Assembly: GCF_018390515.1 (NCBI RefSeq)
Contig: NZ_JAHBBK010000001.1
Span: 1,550,001-1,614,000 of the forward strand
Direction of reading: 5' to 3'
Length of the DNA stretch: 64,000 nt
Origin: Mucilaginibacter sp. Bleaf8
GTDB lineage: Bacteria; Bacteroidota; Bacteroidia; Sphingobacteriales; Sphingobacteriaceae
Of the stretch, positions 8,623-18,078 are shown one piece after another. The notes beneath the pieces are model-generated. The model was not told where the DNA came from. It saw only the letters and a list, made by a program, of their open reading frames with translations, and made no database searches. Position numbers and translations under genes: made by a program. The number at the start of each line of letters is the position of its first letter. The first letter of the stretch is position 1.

Positions 8623-10917
8623 TTATTTATCGTTTACAGATAATGAGTAAGGTGCATCTGCACTGCTGGTACCCTTAGCCGTATTTGGCGTAGCCTGCAT
8701 TTTTACATTAATGGTTGCCCCTTGCTGTAATGCACTGTGGCTGATCCAGTTTTTGCTATAAGGCTTGCCGTTATATAAATAGTTGCCCACATAACGGTTA
8801 GTAGCGCTGTTACCGGCAGCATTGATAGTTACGGTTTTACCGTTTTCCAGCTGTAACGTAACCTTTTTGAACAATGGCGCACCTAAAACATACTGATCGG
8901 TTGCAGGGCATACGGGGTAGAAGCCTAATGATGAGAAGATATACCAGGCAGAGGTTTGTCCGTTATCCTCGTCGCCACAGTAACCATCAGGGGTTGCTTT
9001 GTACAAACGATCCATCACTTCACGTGCCCAGTATTGAGTTTTCCAGGGCTGGCCTGCATAGTTATACAGATAAATCATGTGCTGAATAGGCTGGTTACCG
9101 TGTGCGTACTGGCCCATGTTCATGATCTGCATTTCGCGGATCTCGTGGATAACGCCACCATAGTAGCTGTCATCAAAAACCGGCGGCATAGTGAATACCG
9201 AATCCAGTTTACTAACAAACCGTTGCTTACCACCCATCAGGTCAATTAAGCCCTGCACATCATGAAAAACCGACCATGAGTAGTGTAAACTGTTACCTTC
9301 AGTAAAGGCATCGCCCCACTTAACCGGGCTGAATGGCGACTGGAAGCTGCCATCTTTATTTCTGCCACGCATCCAACCGGTTGCCGGATCGAACAGGTTT
9401 TTATAGTTGTAGGATCTCTTTTTGTACAGAGCCAGTTCAGATGCAGGACGTTTAAGCATTTTGCCTAATTGATAGATAGTAAAATCATCATAAGCATACT
9501 CCAGCGTACGGGCGGCATTTTCGTTGATTTTTACATCATATGGCACATATCCTAAATCGTTGTAATACTTAACACCATAACGGCCAACTGCCGACATAGG
9601 GCCTTCATTGTTGGCACCGTGCAGCAAAGCTTCGTACAGTTTATTGATATCATAACCACGCAGGCCTTTCACATATGCATCTGATACTACCGATGCAGAG
9701 TTGTTGCCCACCATAATATCGGCATAACCCGGGCTTGACCATTCAGGCAACCAACCACCCTCTTTGTAATCATTCAGCAAGCCTTCTTGCATCTCTTTGT
9801 TTACAGAAGGGTAAACCAGGTTTAGGAACGGATACAACGCTCTGAACGTATCCCAAAAACCGGTACCCGCAAACATATAGCCCGGCAAGGTTTTGCCGTT
9901 GTAAGGGCTGTAGTGAACAGGTTTGCCTTGCTTATCCAACTCGTACAGCTTATTAGGGAACATCACCATGCGGTACAGGCATGAATAGAAAGTACGCATC
10001 TGATCAATGCTGCCACCTTCTACTTTCAAGCGGCCCAGAGTTTGGTTCCACGCTTTTTGTGCCTTGTTAAGCGTTGCATCAAAGCTATCATTACCTAACT
10101 CGCGTTGCAGATTAAGCTCGGCCTGCTCGGCACTGATGAATGATGAAGCTACACGCAGATGCACCTTCTCACCGTTGCGGGTTTTAAAGCCTACAATGGC
10201 GCCCAATTGCTTGGCTGTAATTTCTAACGAATCACTGGCCAGGGTTTTTCCGTGGAAAGTTCTGGCAAGTGTAAACGGCTTATCACTGTAAATAACAAAG
10301 TAGTTTTTGAAGTTAGACGGCAGCGGACCGCGTGCATAACTGGTAGTGTAACCTACAATCTTATTTTGCTGAGGAATTATTTGTATGTGCGAACCTTTAC
10401 CAAAAGCATCAACCACAATAAAAGCGCTGTCGGCTTTAGGGAAGGTGAGCTGGAACTGGGCAGCACGCTCTGTAGCAGTCAATTCGGCTTTTACGTCCAT
10501 ATCGGCCAGGTACACGCTGTAGTAATGCGGCTTGGATATCTCGGCTTTGTGACTGAACCAGCTGGCGCGATCTTCCTGCGTGAAACGCATATGGCCGGTT
10601 ACCGGCATAATAGCAAACTGGCCATAATCGTTCATCCACGGTGATGGCTGGTGGGTTTGCTTAAAGCCATTGATCTTGTCGGCATCGTAAGTATACTGCC
10701 AGCCGCTACCCATTTTACCGGTTTGCGCTGTCCAGAAGTTCATGCCCCAAGGCACGGCTACTGCTGGGTAAGTGTTACCGTTTGAGAGGTCGGGCTTGGA
10801 CATGGTACCCATCAATGGGTTCACCAAATCGGCGTAATTGGTTCCTCCACCCGTTGTTTGGGCCGAGGTTAGCTGTTGGCTGGCTAATAATGTAATTATA
10901 GTCAGTAACTTCTTCAT
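8623..10917 (-). CDS. Glycoside hydrolase family 92 alpha-mannosidase (copy A)
   Basis: The 764-residue enzyme has a signal peptide (1-19), an N-terminal beta-sandwich and a C-terminal alpha/alpha-barrel, the usual GH92 size. Likely catalytic acid is Glu540 in DAFTEGNSLHY; the base region is GYCGDEDNGQTSAWY around 646-659. The loop AHGNQPIQH (605-613) differs from AHGNEPSHH in the neighbouring GH92, which suggests a different linkage preference (alpha-1,3 or other against alpha-1,2). Family mechanism: calcium-dependent, inverting exo-mannosidase. The gene starts 18 nt downstream of copy B, so the two are co-transcribed. Confidence 0.93.
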   Translation of the reverse strand: MKKLLTIITLLASQQLTSAQTTGGGTNYADLVNPLMGTMSKPDLSNGNTYPAVAVPWGMNFWTAQTGKMGSGWQYTYDADKINGFKQTHQPSPWMNDYGQFAIMPVTGHMRFTQEDRASWFSHKAEISKPHYYSVYLADMDVKAELTATERAAQFQLTFPKADSAFIVVDAFGKGSHIQIIPQQNKIVGYTTSYARGPLPSNFKNYFVIYSDKPFTLARTFHGKTLASDSLEITAKQLGAIVGFKTRNGEKVHLRVASSFISAEQAELNLQRELGNDSFDATLNKAQKAWNQTLGRLKVEGGSIDQMRTFYSCLYRMVMFPNKLYELDKQGKPVHYSPYNGKTLPGYMFAGTGFWDTFRALYPFLNLVYPSVNKEMQEGLLNDYKEGGWLPEWSSPGYADIMVGNNSASVVSDAYVKGLRGYDINKLYEALLHGANNEGPMSAVGRYGVKYYNDLGYVPYDVKINENAARTLEYAYDDFTIYQLGKMLKRPASELALYKKRSYNYKNLFDPATGWMRGRNKDGSFQSPFSPVKWGDAFTEGNSLHYSWSVFHDVQGLIDLMGGKQRFVSKLDSVFTMPPVFDDSYYGGVIHEIREMQIMNMGQYAHGNQPIQHMIYLYNYAGQPWKTQYWAREVMDRLYKATPDGYCGDEDNGQTSAWYIFSSLGFYPVCPATDQYVLGAPLFKKVTLQLENGKTVTINAAGNSATNRYVGNYLYNGKPYSKNWISHSALQQGATINVKMQATPNTAKGTSSADAPYSLSVNDK

Positions 10918-10935
10918 GTAAAATATGGATTGGTA

Positions 10936-13236
10936 TTAGTTGTTAAAAAATGATTGCACAGGTGGCAAGGCGCTGGTACCGGTAGCCCATTTCTGATTGG
11001 GCTTACTGCCCATCACAAATTCGAGCTTACCGCCCTGCATTATTTGCTGCTGTGTAATATAGGTTTTATTGTAAAGTTTACCGTTTAATTTTACCGATTG
11101 GATATAGCAATTAACCGTAGATGCATTTTGCGTACTTACCGCAAAGGTTTTACCATTATCCAGTTTGATACCCGCCTGCTTCAACACCGGCGAACCGATC
11201 ATGTATATACCACTGGCCGGGTTTACCGGGTAAAAGCCCATCGCACTAAATATATACCATGACGACATCTGTCCGCAATCTTCATTACCTGAATAACCCG
11301 ATGATGAATTGTTATACAGCTCATTCAGTACTTTGGCTACGTATTGCTGGGTTTTCCAGGGCTGGCCTACATAATCGTATAAATAAGCTACGTGGTGGCT
11401 TGGCTCGTTACCATGTGCATACTGGCCAATAAAGCCTGATGCATTACCGTTTACCTCGCCGGGCAAATCTTTCAAGGAGAAAAATTTATCCAGTTTTTGG
11501 ATAAAAGGCTGATTACCGCCTACTAACTTCACTAAACCTGGTACATCCTGCGGCACATACCAAAAGTATTGCCAGGCATTACCCTCGGTGTAAGGATTGC
11601 CGCCATTGCCGCCATATTGCAGCGGGTTAAAAGGCGAAAGCCATTTGCCATCCTTATTTTTAGCCCTAAAGAAACCGCTTTGCTTATCGTACAAATTAGC
11701 GTAAAAGGCAGAGCGTTGCATAAAATGATTATAATCCTGCGTTTTACCCAGCTTTTTAGCGAGTTGGGCTACGCACCAGTCATCATAAGCCATTTCGAGC
11801 GTAATGGAAACGGATTGCGACTGCAGATCTTCGGGAATGTATTTGTATTTTTCCCATACACCAAACGGTGAGCCGGGATGATCCAGCATGGATGAGCCTT
11901 TAACTGCCTCATAAGCTTTTTCCAGATCAAAACCTTTGATACCTTTCAGGGCTGCATCTACAATTACCGGGATGGCGTGGTTGCCTATCATACAATAATT
12001 TTCGTCGCCCCATAATTGCCAGATGGGTAAATAACCGTAGGTATTGTACTGGCGCATCATGCTGTTCACAAAATCAGCAGTACGGTCGGGCTGTGTTAAT
12101 GTATACAGCGGGTGTGCCGCACGGTAAGTATCCCACAAAGAGAAAGTGGAATAATGCTTTTTGTCTTTAGCATTTTGTATGGTAAAGTCGCTTGCCTGAT
12201 AGTCGCCATTAACATCGGCCATGTTGTTGGGCTGTGTAAAGGCATGGTACATACCTGTGTAGAAAATCTCTTTCTGTATAGGCGTACCTTCAATTTCAAT
12301 TTTGTGCAGTTCTTTTTCCCACTGGGCATTAGTTTCTTTAACCGTACCGTCAAAATCCCAGTCAGATAGTTCGGCTTTCATATTTTCACGGGCATTTTCT
12401 ACACTTACCGGTGATAGGGCTACTTTAACCAGCAGTTGCTGTTGTGATTGCGTATCAAAATTAAGGGCAGCTTTGATGTTGGTGCCATTAACCAGAGGCA
12501 GGCCCTGGTAAGATTTACTGCCCTCGAACATGACGTTGCTTACAATGGGCTGCGAAAACTCGGCTCTGAAATATACCTTACGTAACCGGGCCCATCCTGT
12601 TAGTATGCGGTAGCCTTCGATGGTTTTATTATCCACCATTTTAATTTCGGCACCGATAATACGGCATGACCAGTAAGTACGCTTTTTATCTAAGGAGTGA
12701 TTAAGGTCAAGAATTACATGCGCATCTTTACCTTTAGGGAAAGTATAGCGATGGATACCTACGTGGCTTGTGGCGGCCAGTTCGGCATTGATGCCATAAT
12801 CCTGTAGCATTACCTGGTAGTAACCTGGGCGGGCCTGCTCCTGGCTGTGCGAAAAGCGGGAACGGTAACCGCTGCCCGGCGTTTCGGCTTTACCTGGCAC
12901 GGCCTTAATTTCGCCGGTGGTTGGCATCAGCAATATATCGAACAAGTCGGCAACGCCGGTACCGCTTAAGTGGGTATGACTAAAACCTGTGATGGTTTTG
13001 TCGTTATAATCATAGCCTGATGCCGGGTCATCCGGTGCATCACGCGTATCGGGACTTAATTGTACAAAACCAAATGGCACTGTAGGGCCAGGAAAGTTAC
13101 TGCCCGACAAGCTGTTCTTATTTACAGCGCCGGTGCCAATAAACGGGTTAACATAGCGGGTAAGCTTCCCGTCTTTTTGCTGGGCTTGCAGAGATGAGGC
13201 TATCAGCAGCAAGCCAGCAAGAAGAGCTTTGTTCAT
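10936..13236 (-). CDS. Glycoside hydrolase family 92 alpha-mannosidase (copy B, alpha-1,2-like)
   Basis: The 766-residue enzyme has a signal peptide (1-19) and the complete GH92 fold. Glu551 (YTEGNAWQY) is in the catalytic acid position and GYSGNEDCGQMSSWY (647-661) holds the base region. AHGNEPSHH (607-615) is the form seen in many alpha-1,2-mannosidases of the family; linkage is inferred. It is more typical than copy A and would strip terminal mannose from yeast mannan side chains. A LacI-type operator (13343-13362) lies about 110 nt upstream, so GH92 B and A probably form their own regulated operon. Confidence 0.93.
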   Translation of the reverse strand: MNKALLAGLLLIASSLQAQQKDGKLTRYVNPFIGTGAVNKNSLSGSNFPGPTVPFGFVQLSPDTRDAPDDPASGYDYNDKTITGFSHTHLSGTGVADLFDILLMPTTGEIKAVPGKAETPGSGYRSRFSHSQEQARPGYYQVMLQDYGINAELAATSHVGIHRYTFPKGKDAHVILDLNHSLDKKRTYWSCRIIGAEIKMVDNKTIEGYRILTGWARLRKVYFRAEFSQPIVSNVMFEGSKSYQGLPLVNGTNIKAALNFDTQSQQQLLVKVALSPVSVENARENMKAELSDWDFDGTVKETNAQWEKELHKIEIEGTPIQKEIFYTGMYHAFTQPNNMADVNGDYQASDFTIQNAKDKKHYSTFSLWDTYRAAHPLYTLTQPDRTADFVNSMMRQYNTYGYLPIWQLWGDENYCMIGNHAIPVIVDAALKGIKGFDLEKAYEAVKGSSMLDHPGSPFGVWEKYKYIPEDLQSQSVSITLEMAYDDWCVAQLAKKLGKTQDYNHFMQRSAFYANLYDKQSGFFRAKNKDGKWLSPFNPLQYGGNGGNPYTEGNAWQYFWYVPQDVPGLVKLVGGNQPFIQKLDKFFSLKDLPGEVNGNASGFIGQYAHGNEPSHHVAYLYDYVGQPWKTQQYVAKVLNELYNNSSSGYSGNEDCGQMSSWYIFSAMGFYPVNPASGIYMIGSPVLKQAGIKLDNGKTFAVSTQNASTVNCYIQSVKLNGKLYNKTYITQQQIMQGGKLEFVMGSKPNQKWATGTSALPPVQSFFNN

Positions 13237-13342
13237 ATATCTGTAATTAGTTAAATGTTACGCTGTTGAATAAACGCCGGCAGGTATAAGCAGCACTTCT
13301 TCCCTATTCTCTGTAATCAGTTTATACATCCGTTTGCCGGAG

Positions 13343-13362
13343 TTGGTAAAACGTTTAACCAA
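13343..13362. promoter_or_regulatory. 20-bp LacI-type operator upstream of GH92 pair
   Basis: TTGGTAAAACGTTTAACCAA is palindromic at 18 of 20 positions with a central CG, the classic LacI-family layout. It shares AAACGTTT with the operator in the GH125 promoter. It lies 1 nt beyond the stop codon of the DUF4965-type gene and about 107 nt upstream of the GH92 start. No clear -7 box was found near it. Confidence 0.65.
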
Positions 13363-13363
13363 A

Positions 13364-15832
13364 TTACGGTTTATTTTTCCAATTATTCTCAAGTAACTTC
13401 ATAAAATATCCGCCAACCACACTGCGGGCCTGAAAGCCAACCATTTTACCATCCTTGGTTTCATGCCAATCGCTCAATGGTACGCGCGATGGTGTTTCCA
13501 TAGCAAACTTGTGAATGGGTTCAATAAAAGCTTTAAAATCTTTATTATTATCGGCCAGCGTAGCGGTCCATATAATCCAATCAGACTTGGTATAGGTTTT
13601 ACGGCTATCCAACGGCAAGCCGTAATCATTCTGCTTTTTTAGGTAATAGTTAATCTCTTTTTTATAAACCTCTTTCGGGAACAAATCCAGGTCCAGCACT
13701 TTATCCCATACCAGGTTATATTTCTGGCTCCAGGTATCGGGCTTTTCAAACACCAGCGAGTAGTGGTCATCGGCGGCAGCCAGTTGTTGCCATTTGGCGG
13801 CCATTTCCTGGGCGGCTTTACGGTAACTTGCCGCAACATCTTTATAACCTAACTGACCGGCTAACTGTGCATAACCACCTACGGCTACAATGGCTTTAAC
13901 AGAAAGGTTGGCATTGCGTGCCAGGTGGCCGGCAAAATCGTCGGTACACAACTGGTTAGCCGGATCCAGACCGGCAGCCAGCAGGTATTTAGCCCAGCGG
14001 GTAAGTTCTTTCCAGTGTTTACGGGCATATTCGGCATTACCTTCGGCTTTGGCAATGGCAGCAGTCAGGATAATCATATTACCTGATTCTTCTACCGGCA
14101 TATCTTCACCGTAGGTTTGGCCGTTGGCCAATGGGTAAGTGCCCAAATCGTGCGCAGCAAAATCTTTATTCCATTTGCCGCTTTCGCTGTAATAGAAAAT
14201 ACCGTTCAGCATACCTTTCAACAAATCCGGGTTGTATATCAGGAATAAAGGCGCTGACGGATAGGTTACATCAACGGTGTTGATGGAGCCATTACTAAAG
14301 TTTTCTTTTGACAGGAACAGCAAACCAGCATCGGGGCTTTTCACTAAATGGTGCGCAGAGATAGCCTGGCGGTAGGCCAGCACGCACAGATCGGCATATT
14401 GCTCGCCACCTGCGTTTTTAGTGGTTTGATAAATGCTTTTATCGAAAGCATCACATTTATTCAGGATGGCTTTGTAGCCGGTTGATGCAGCAGCCAGTTC
14501 TTTTTCGATGGTAGTGCCTTTTGTATTTTTCCACCAGGGTTTCAGATTTTGTTTAAAGAACTGAACAGCGTAAATATCATCGTAGCCCAGCATCACATAC
14601 TTGGTTACGGCCGTTTTGCCAATAGTACCAAACGGAATAACCGTGTTCAGCATCAACTGACGGCCCTGTTTAGCAGTGGTAGTGGTTTTGCCTTCAAAAA
14701 ATGACGGAACCGCATCACCTGCCGAAGTGATATATTGTGCTACGCCTGCTGCACGTGGAGCAGCCACATACATATATCCCCAGTCAATACGTATATCGTC
14801 TCCTTTTTTCTGCAGAACAGGTTGCTGGGTAGTACCTGCTTTTAACATGGCTAACTGGCCCGATGTATACTGCTGTGCCGCCACTTGTTGGGTTGGCTTA
14901 TCAACAGCGACACTGCTTGATGCGCCAAAAAACACACTTACTTTATGGTTTTTACCATCTCGCGATTTCACCTGGTAGCTTACATAAGATACCGGTCTCG
15001 ACATCAGGTTCAGGTCATTCATCAGCAGCGGTGAGGTAAAGGTTACCTGCAGGTCAACCGTTTTACCACAGGTAAACGCGTATACGGTTTGGGTAGCTTT
15101 TACGGTAACATCTTTTTGTTCGGCAGTTTGGATGCGGTTACCCACACGCTCTTTCACCAAATCGGCCAAACCGGCATCTAGCGATGAGCCACCGGCCGTG
15201 TTGGTACAATGGATAGCCATTACGTTACGACCTTTTTTAAGCAGTTTGTTATATTTTTCGTCAAGCGGAATGTAATCGTAATCGCTGTTCCAGCCTTCAC
15301 GGTCATAAATGCGGCTGCCGTTCAGGTAAATCTCGATATTGTCATCGTGCAGCAGTTTTAGATAAAGCTTATTTACCTCGGTGTTGGTCAGGTTAAATTC
15401 TCTACGTATCCAGATATCTTTCACCCATACCGTAGGATAACGATCCTTACTATCACCAAAAGGGCCGGTGCCCTGCTGCCATTGGCTGTCATTATAGTCA
15501 GCGTCAGACCAATTGCCCGATGGCTTGGTTTGCGTGTAGCGGCATTGGTAAGGCTTTTCGTCTGATGCAGCGGCCAGTGTACGGTATACGTTAGGCTCTT
15601 TGCCTAAAAAGCGGTATACTTCATTATCTACCTTAACAAGGCCGATAAGGGGCTGATCGGCTCCGGTCCAGTGCTTGGTAATGGAACTGTTCAGCGAATC
15701 AGACCCCGACCAGATACTGAAATACGTGTGATGTGTTACCAGCGGAAAAGAAGGTGCATGTTTTACCTGGCTGAATGCCACATGCCCCGTTATCATCAAA
15801 ATGAGGTAACAAAGTAGGCGTAAATTTTTCAT
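13364..15832 (-). CDS. Glutaminase-A-like protein (DUF4964/DUF5127/DUF4965/DUF1793), secreted
   Basis: From the ATG at 15832 the product has 822 residues and starts with a signal peptide (MKNLRLLCYLILMITG...FSQ). A longer frame starts at 15892, but it overlaps the upstream gene and would bury the signal peptide, so I prefer 15832. Visible parts are an N-terminal DUF4964-like segment (FPLVTHHTYFSIWSGSDSLN), an inserted galactose-binding-like jelly roll (WVKDIWIRREFNL... LLHDDNIEIYLNG), then DUF5127 and DUF4965/DUF1793-like regions (EDMPVEESGNMIIL, PSRVPLSDWHET). Fungal relatives are called glutaminase A, but in Bacteroidota these proteins often sit among glycan enzymes and their substrate is unclear. 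Role in mannan use is inferred from location. Confidence 0.8.
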   Translation of the reverse strand: MKNLRLLCYLILMITGHVAFSQVKHAPSFPLVTHHTYFSIWSGSDSLNSSITKHWTGADQPLIGLVKVDNEVYRFLGKEPNVYRTLAAASDEKPYQCRYTQTKPSGNWSDADYNDSQWQQGTGPFGDSKDRYPTVWVKDIWIRREFNLTNTEVNKLYLKLLHDDNIEIYLNGSRIYDREGWNSDYDYIPLDEKYNKLLKKGRNVMAIHCTNTAGGSSLDAGLADLVKERVGNRIQTAEQKDVTVKATQTVYAFTCGKTVDLQVTFTSPLLMNDLNLMSRPVSYVSYQVKSRDGKNHKVSVFFGASSSVAVDKPTQQVAAQQYTSGQLAMLKAGTTQQPVLQKKGDDIRIDWGYMYVAAPRAAGVAQYITSAGDAVPSFFEGKTTTTAKQGRQLMLNTVIPFGTIGKTAVTKYVMLGYDDIYAVQFFKQNLKPWWKNTKGTTIEKELAAASTGYKAILNKCDAFDKSIYQTTKNAGGEQYADLCVLAYRQAISAHHLVKSPDAGLLFLSKENFSNGSINTVDVTYPSAPLFLIYNPDLLKGMLNGIFYYSESGKWNKDFAAHDLGTYPLANGQTYGEDMPVEESGNMIILTAAIAKAEGNAEYARKHWKELTRWAKYLLAAGLDPANQLCTDDFAGHLARNANLSVKAIVAVGGYAQLAGQLGYKDVAASYRKAAQEMAAKWQQLAAADDHYSLVFEKPDTWSQKYNLVWDKVLDLDLFPKEVYKKEINYYLKKQNDYGLPLDSRKTYTKSDWIIWTATLADNNKDFKAFIEPIHKFAMETPSRVPLSDWHETKDGKMVGFQARSVVGGYFMKLLENNWKNKP

Positions 15833-15885
15833 AACATAGGTTTTAGAAGGGGTAAAGTTAATTTTCATTTTCGTATTGGTTACAT

Positions 15886-18069
15886 TTACCATGTAATTTT
15901 TACGTTCACGCCATTACTGTTATTCTCGAACTGCACGAGGCAGGTGTTACTTGCAGCATCCCATTTATAATCCAATCCTGTAGTCAGCTGCTTACCCTCT
16001 ACACTGGCCTTGACGCTTAATGGTTTTCGCGGCAATAATATCCGCATTACGTTATGCGTATTTGCCGGGCTTTTGGCCAAAAACGAATAGCTGTTTGTAG
16101 TATTACTTTCCCGATACACACGTGCAGCAGCAGCCAGCACGGCAGGCTTTGCAGGGTTGTGCACCTGTTTCAGATTATATAGGAAGGCCTGCTCACCGGG
16201 CTGAACTACCTTTTGGGTTAATACGGGGAGTTGCGGATCAAACAGATCAATAACCGGCCCTTTAATTTGCAAAGGCGTTGTGCTCGAGCTTTCATCCAGC
16301 ACACTGGCTATAGTATACGGGCCACGCTGTAGCATAAAGTAGTTCTTTTGCTGTAGTTTACCGGCATGCGCGTACTGCTCGTAAGCTTTGGCTATCCGGG
16401 CGAGGTAATCTGCATCCTGTCCGGCTTTCAGCACCAGTTCTTTAGGGTCCTGTCTAACAATCTCTATCCTGCCCTTTCCGTAGGTATGAGTACTTTGCTT
16501 TGAGGATTCAGCAACATGCAGTAGTTTAAACAAATGCTCTGCCGGTGCCTGGTAGTGGTTAGCACCGCTGTTCCACCATTCTTTTACGCTTTGGAACGGA
16601 TCGTTATCACGGCCGTAATAAATGAGCGTGCCACCTTGTTTTACCCAATCTGCCAGCTTGCTGTGTACCTCTGCAGACAGCGGCTTCATATTGCTATAAC
16701 TCATTATCAGCACCTTTATGCCGCTCAGGCTGCCGGGGCTACTTAGGTTTTCCATGTGCACGGTTTGTACCGGCACGCCCCTTTTTAACAACGGCAATGC
16801 CATACCATAAAAGTTGGATAGCAGCGGATCATCATACCCTTTATGCAATGGAAAACGTTGAAACATCATAGAATTGCCAACCAACACCGCAATGCCTTGC
16901 GAGCCGTTAACTTTATTGGCAGATACCGGCATGCTGTTTAATGAATTAATCATCACCTGCATTTGCGTTGCATAGGCCGGCGATATGGGCACCCGCTCAG
17001 TGCTGCCTTCCAGCTTAAATTTGCCGTTGTAAATACGCCCAGGCCAGGGCATCACTTCGTAATTGCCTACGGTTGGGTACAGCAACTCTGCCGTGAAAGT
17101 AGCTTGATAATTACGTTTGTAATCATTCCAGGTTTGCGGCCGGTCTTCAATAGGGTCGGTAAGCAGGTACATTTTGCGGCCGGTTGGCGCCGTCATGGAA
17201 ATCATGGAGCCGTATTCCAGAAATGCGTTTTCAAATACACGTTCCTTTTTAACGCCATTATAATAAATCGCAGAGCGCGACGTGCCTGTCCAAATTTGTG
17301 CAATGTAGCCGTCCATATCGGGCAGGTTGGCTAAACTGGCCTCCGGGCTTACAATATCCCAGGATGAGTAGTTGATTAAAGAGTGTGTAGGCACATAGCA
17401 TTTCACCTCCTTACCTATACTGCGGCTATAGCTTTTGGCATACTGAAATACATCTTTCAGTGCATTATAATACAAATGATATTTGAGCTTGGACGACAGG
17501 TAAGTGGCTTCGGGCGACTCATGCTGCGGCATCCAGGCCGAGCTGTAATATTTAGCCCATTCTTTTTTGAACGATTCGCTATAACCGGCACGTGCCCAAT
17601 ATTCGGGTTCTTCCAGATAAATGGCTGTTACGCCAGCATCAATCGCTCTTTTTACATGCGATTTAATGTAGGTAAGGTAAGATGGCGATGGCACCACGTA
17701 AGGCACCCACTTGCCATGCCAAATAGTATCGCCGTTCATTTGCACCTGGCTATCTTCCCAGTGTGTTTTGCCGTCAAACTTGCCTGTAAAGTAATCCTGA
17801 TACTGCCCCCAGGCAATGCCCGTCATAAACTGTACGTTATAGCCATGATCGCGCCAGCTTTTAACACGGCCTTCAAAGTTGCCTCCGGCATCGTTAATAC
17901 CATATACCATAGCAACATCCGAACGGATATCATAACTGGCATCCCAGCCATCGGCCGACTGGAAACTGGTTTTGGATTTATCCGCAGGTGCTTTCTTAGT
18001 TATTTGTGCCCTCATTTGCCCTGCACATAATAAGGCAACGGCTGATAGTAAAAGTGCTCGGTTAATCAT
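15886..18069 (-). CDS. Secreted TIM-barrel-like putative glycoside hydrolase, family not recognised
   Basis: The 727-residue product has a signal peptide (1-21) and ends with a short beta domain. I cannot assign it to a known family with confidence. Residues 45-340 look like a (beta/alpha)8 barrel: strand-like VTAIYLEEPEYWARAGYS with Glu153/154/156, and ENAFLEYGSM with Glu280/285. A flavodoxin-like segment follows (GIKVLIMSYSNMKPLS... LADWVKQGGTLIYYGRD), as in the trimerisation domain of GH42-type enzymes. Two candidate acids about 130 residues apart would fit a retaining clan-A hydrolase; GH164 beta-mannosidases share this layout. The gene lies 9 nt after the GH76 lipoprotein gene (18079) and directly precedes the DUF4965-type gene. 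Confidence 0.7.
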   Translation of the reverse strand: MINRALLLSAVALLCAGQMRAQITKKAPADKSKTSFQSADGWDASYDIRSDVAMVYGINDAGGNFEGRVKSWRDHGYNVQFMTGIAWGQYQDYFTGKFDGKTHWEDSQVQMNGDTIWHGKWVPYVVPSPSYLTYIKSHVKRAIDAGVTAIYLEEPEYWARAGYSESFKKEWAKYYSSAWMPQHESPEATYLSSKLKYHLYYNALKDVFQYAKSYSRSIGKEVKCYVPTHSLINYSSWDIVSPEASLANLPDMDGYIAQIWTGTSRSAIYYNGVKKERVFENAFLEYGSMISMTAPTGRKMYLLTDPIEDRPQTWNDYKRNYQATFTAELLYPTVGNYEVMPWPGRIYNGKFKLEGSTERVPISPAYATQMQVMINSLNSMPVSANKVNGSQGIAVLVGNSMMFQRFPLHKGYDDPLLSNFYGMALPLLKRGVPVQTVHMENLSSPGSLSGIKVLIMSYSNMKPLSAEVHSKLADWVKQGGTLIYYGRDNDPFQSVKEWWNSGANHYQAPAEHLFKLLHVAESSKQSTHTYGKGRIEIVRQDPKELVLKAGQDADYLARIAKAYEQYAHAGKLQQKNYFMLQRGPYTIASVLDESSSTTPLQIKGPVIDLFDPQLPVLTQKVVQPGEQAFLYNLKQVHNPAKPAVLAAAARVYRESNTTNSYSFLAKSPANTHNVMRILLPRKPLSVKASVEGKQLTTGLDYKWDAASNTCLVQFENNSNGVNVKITW

Positions 18070-18078
18070 ATCTGTTGC

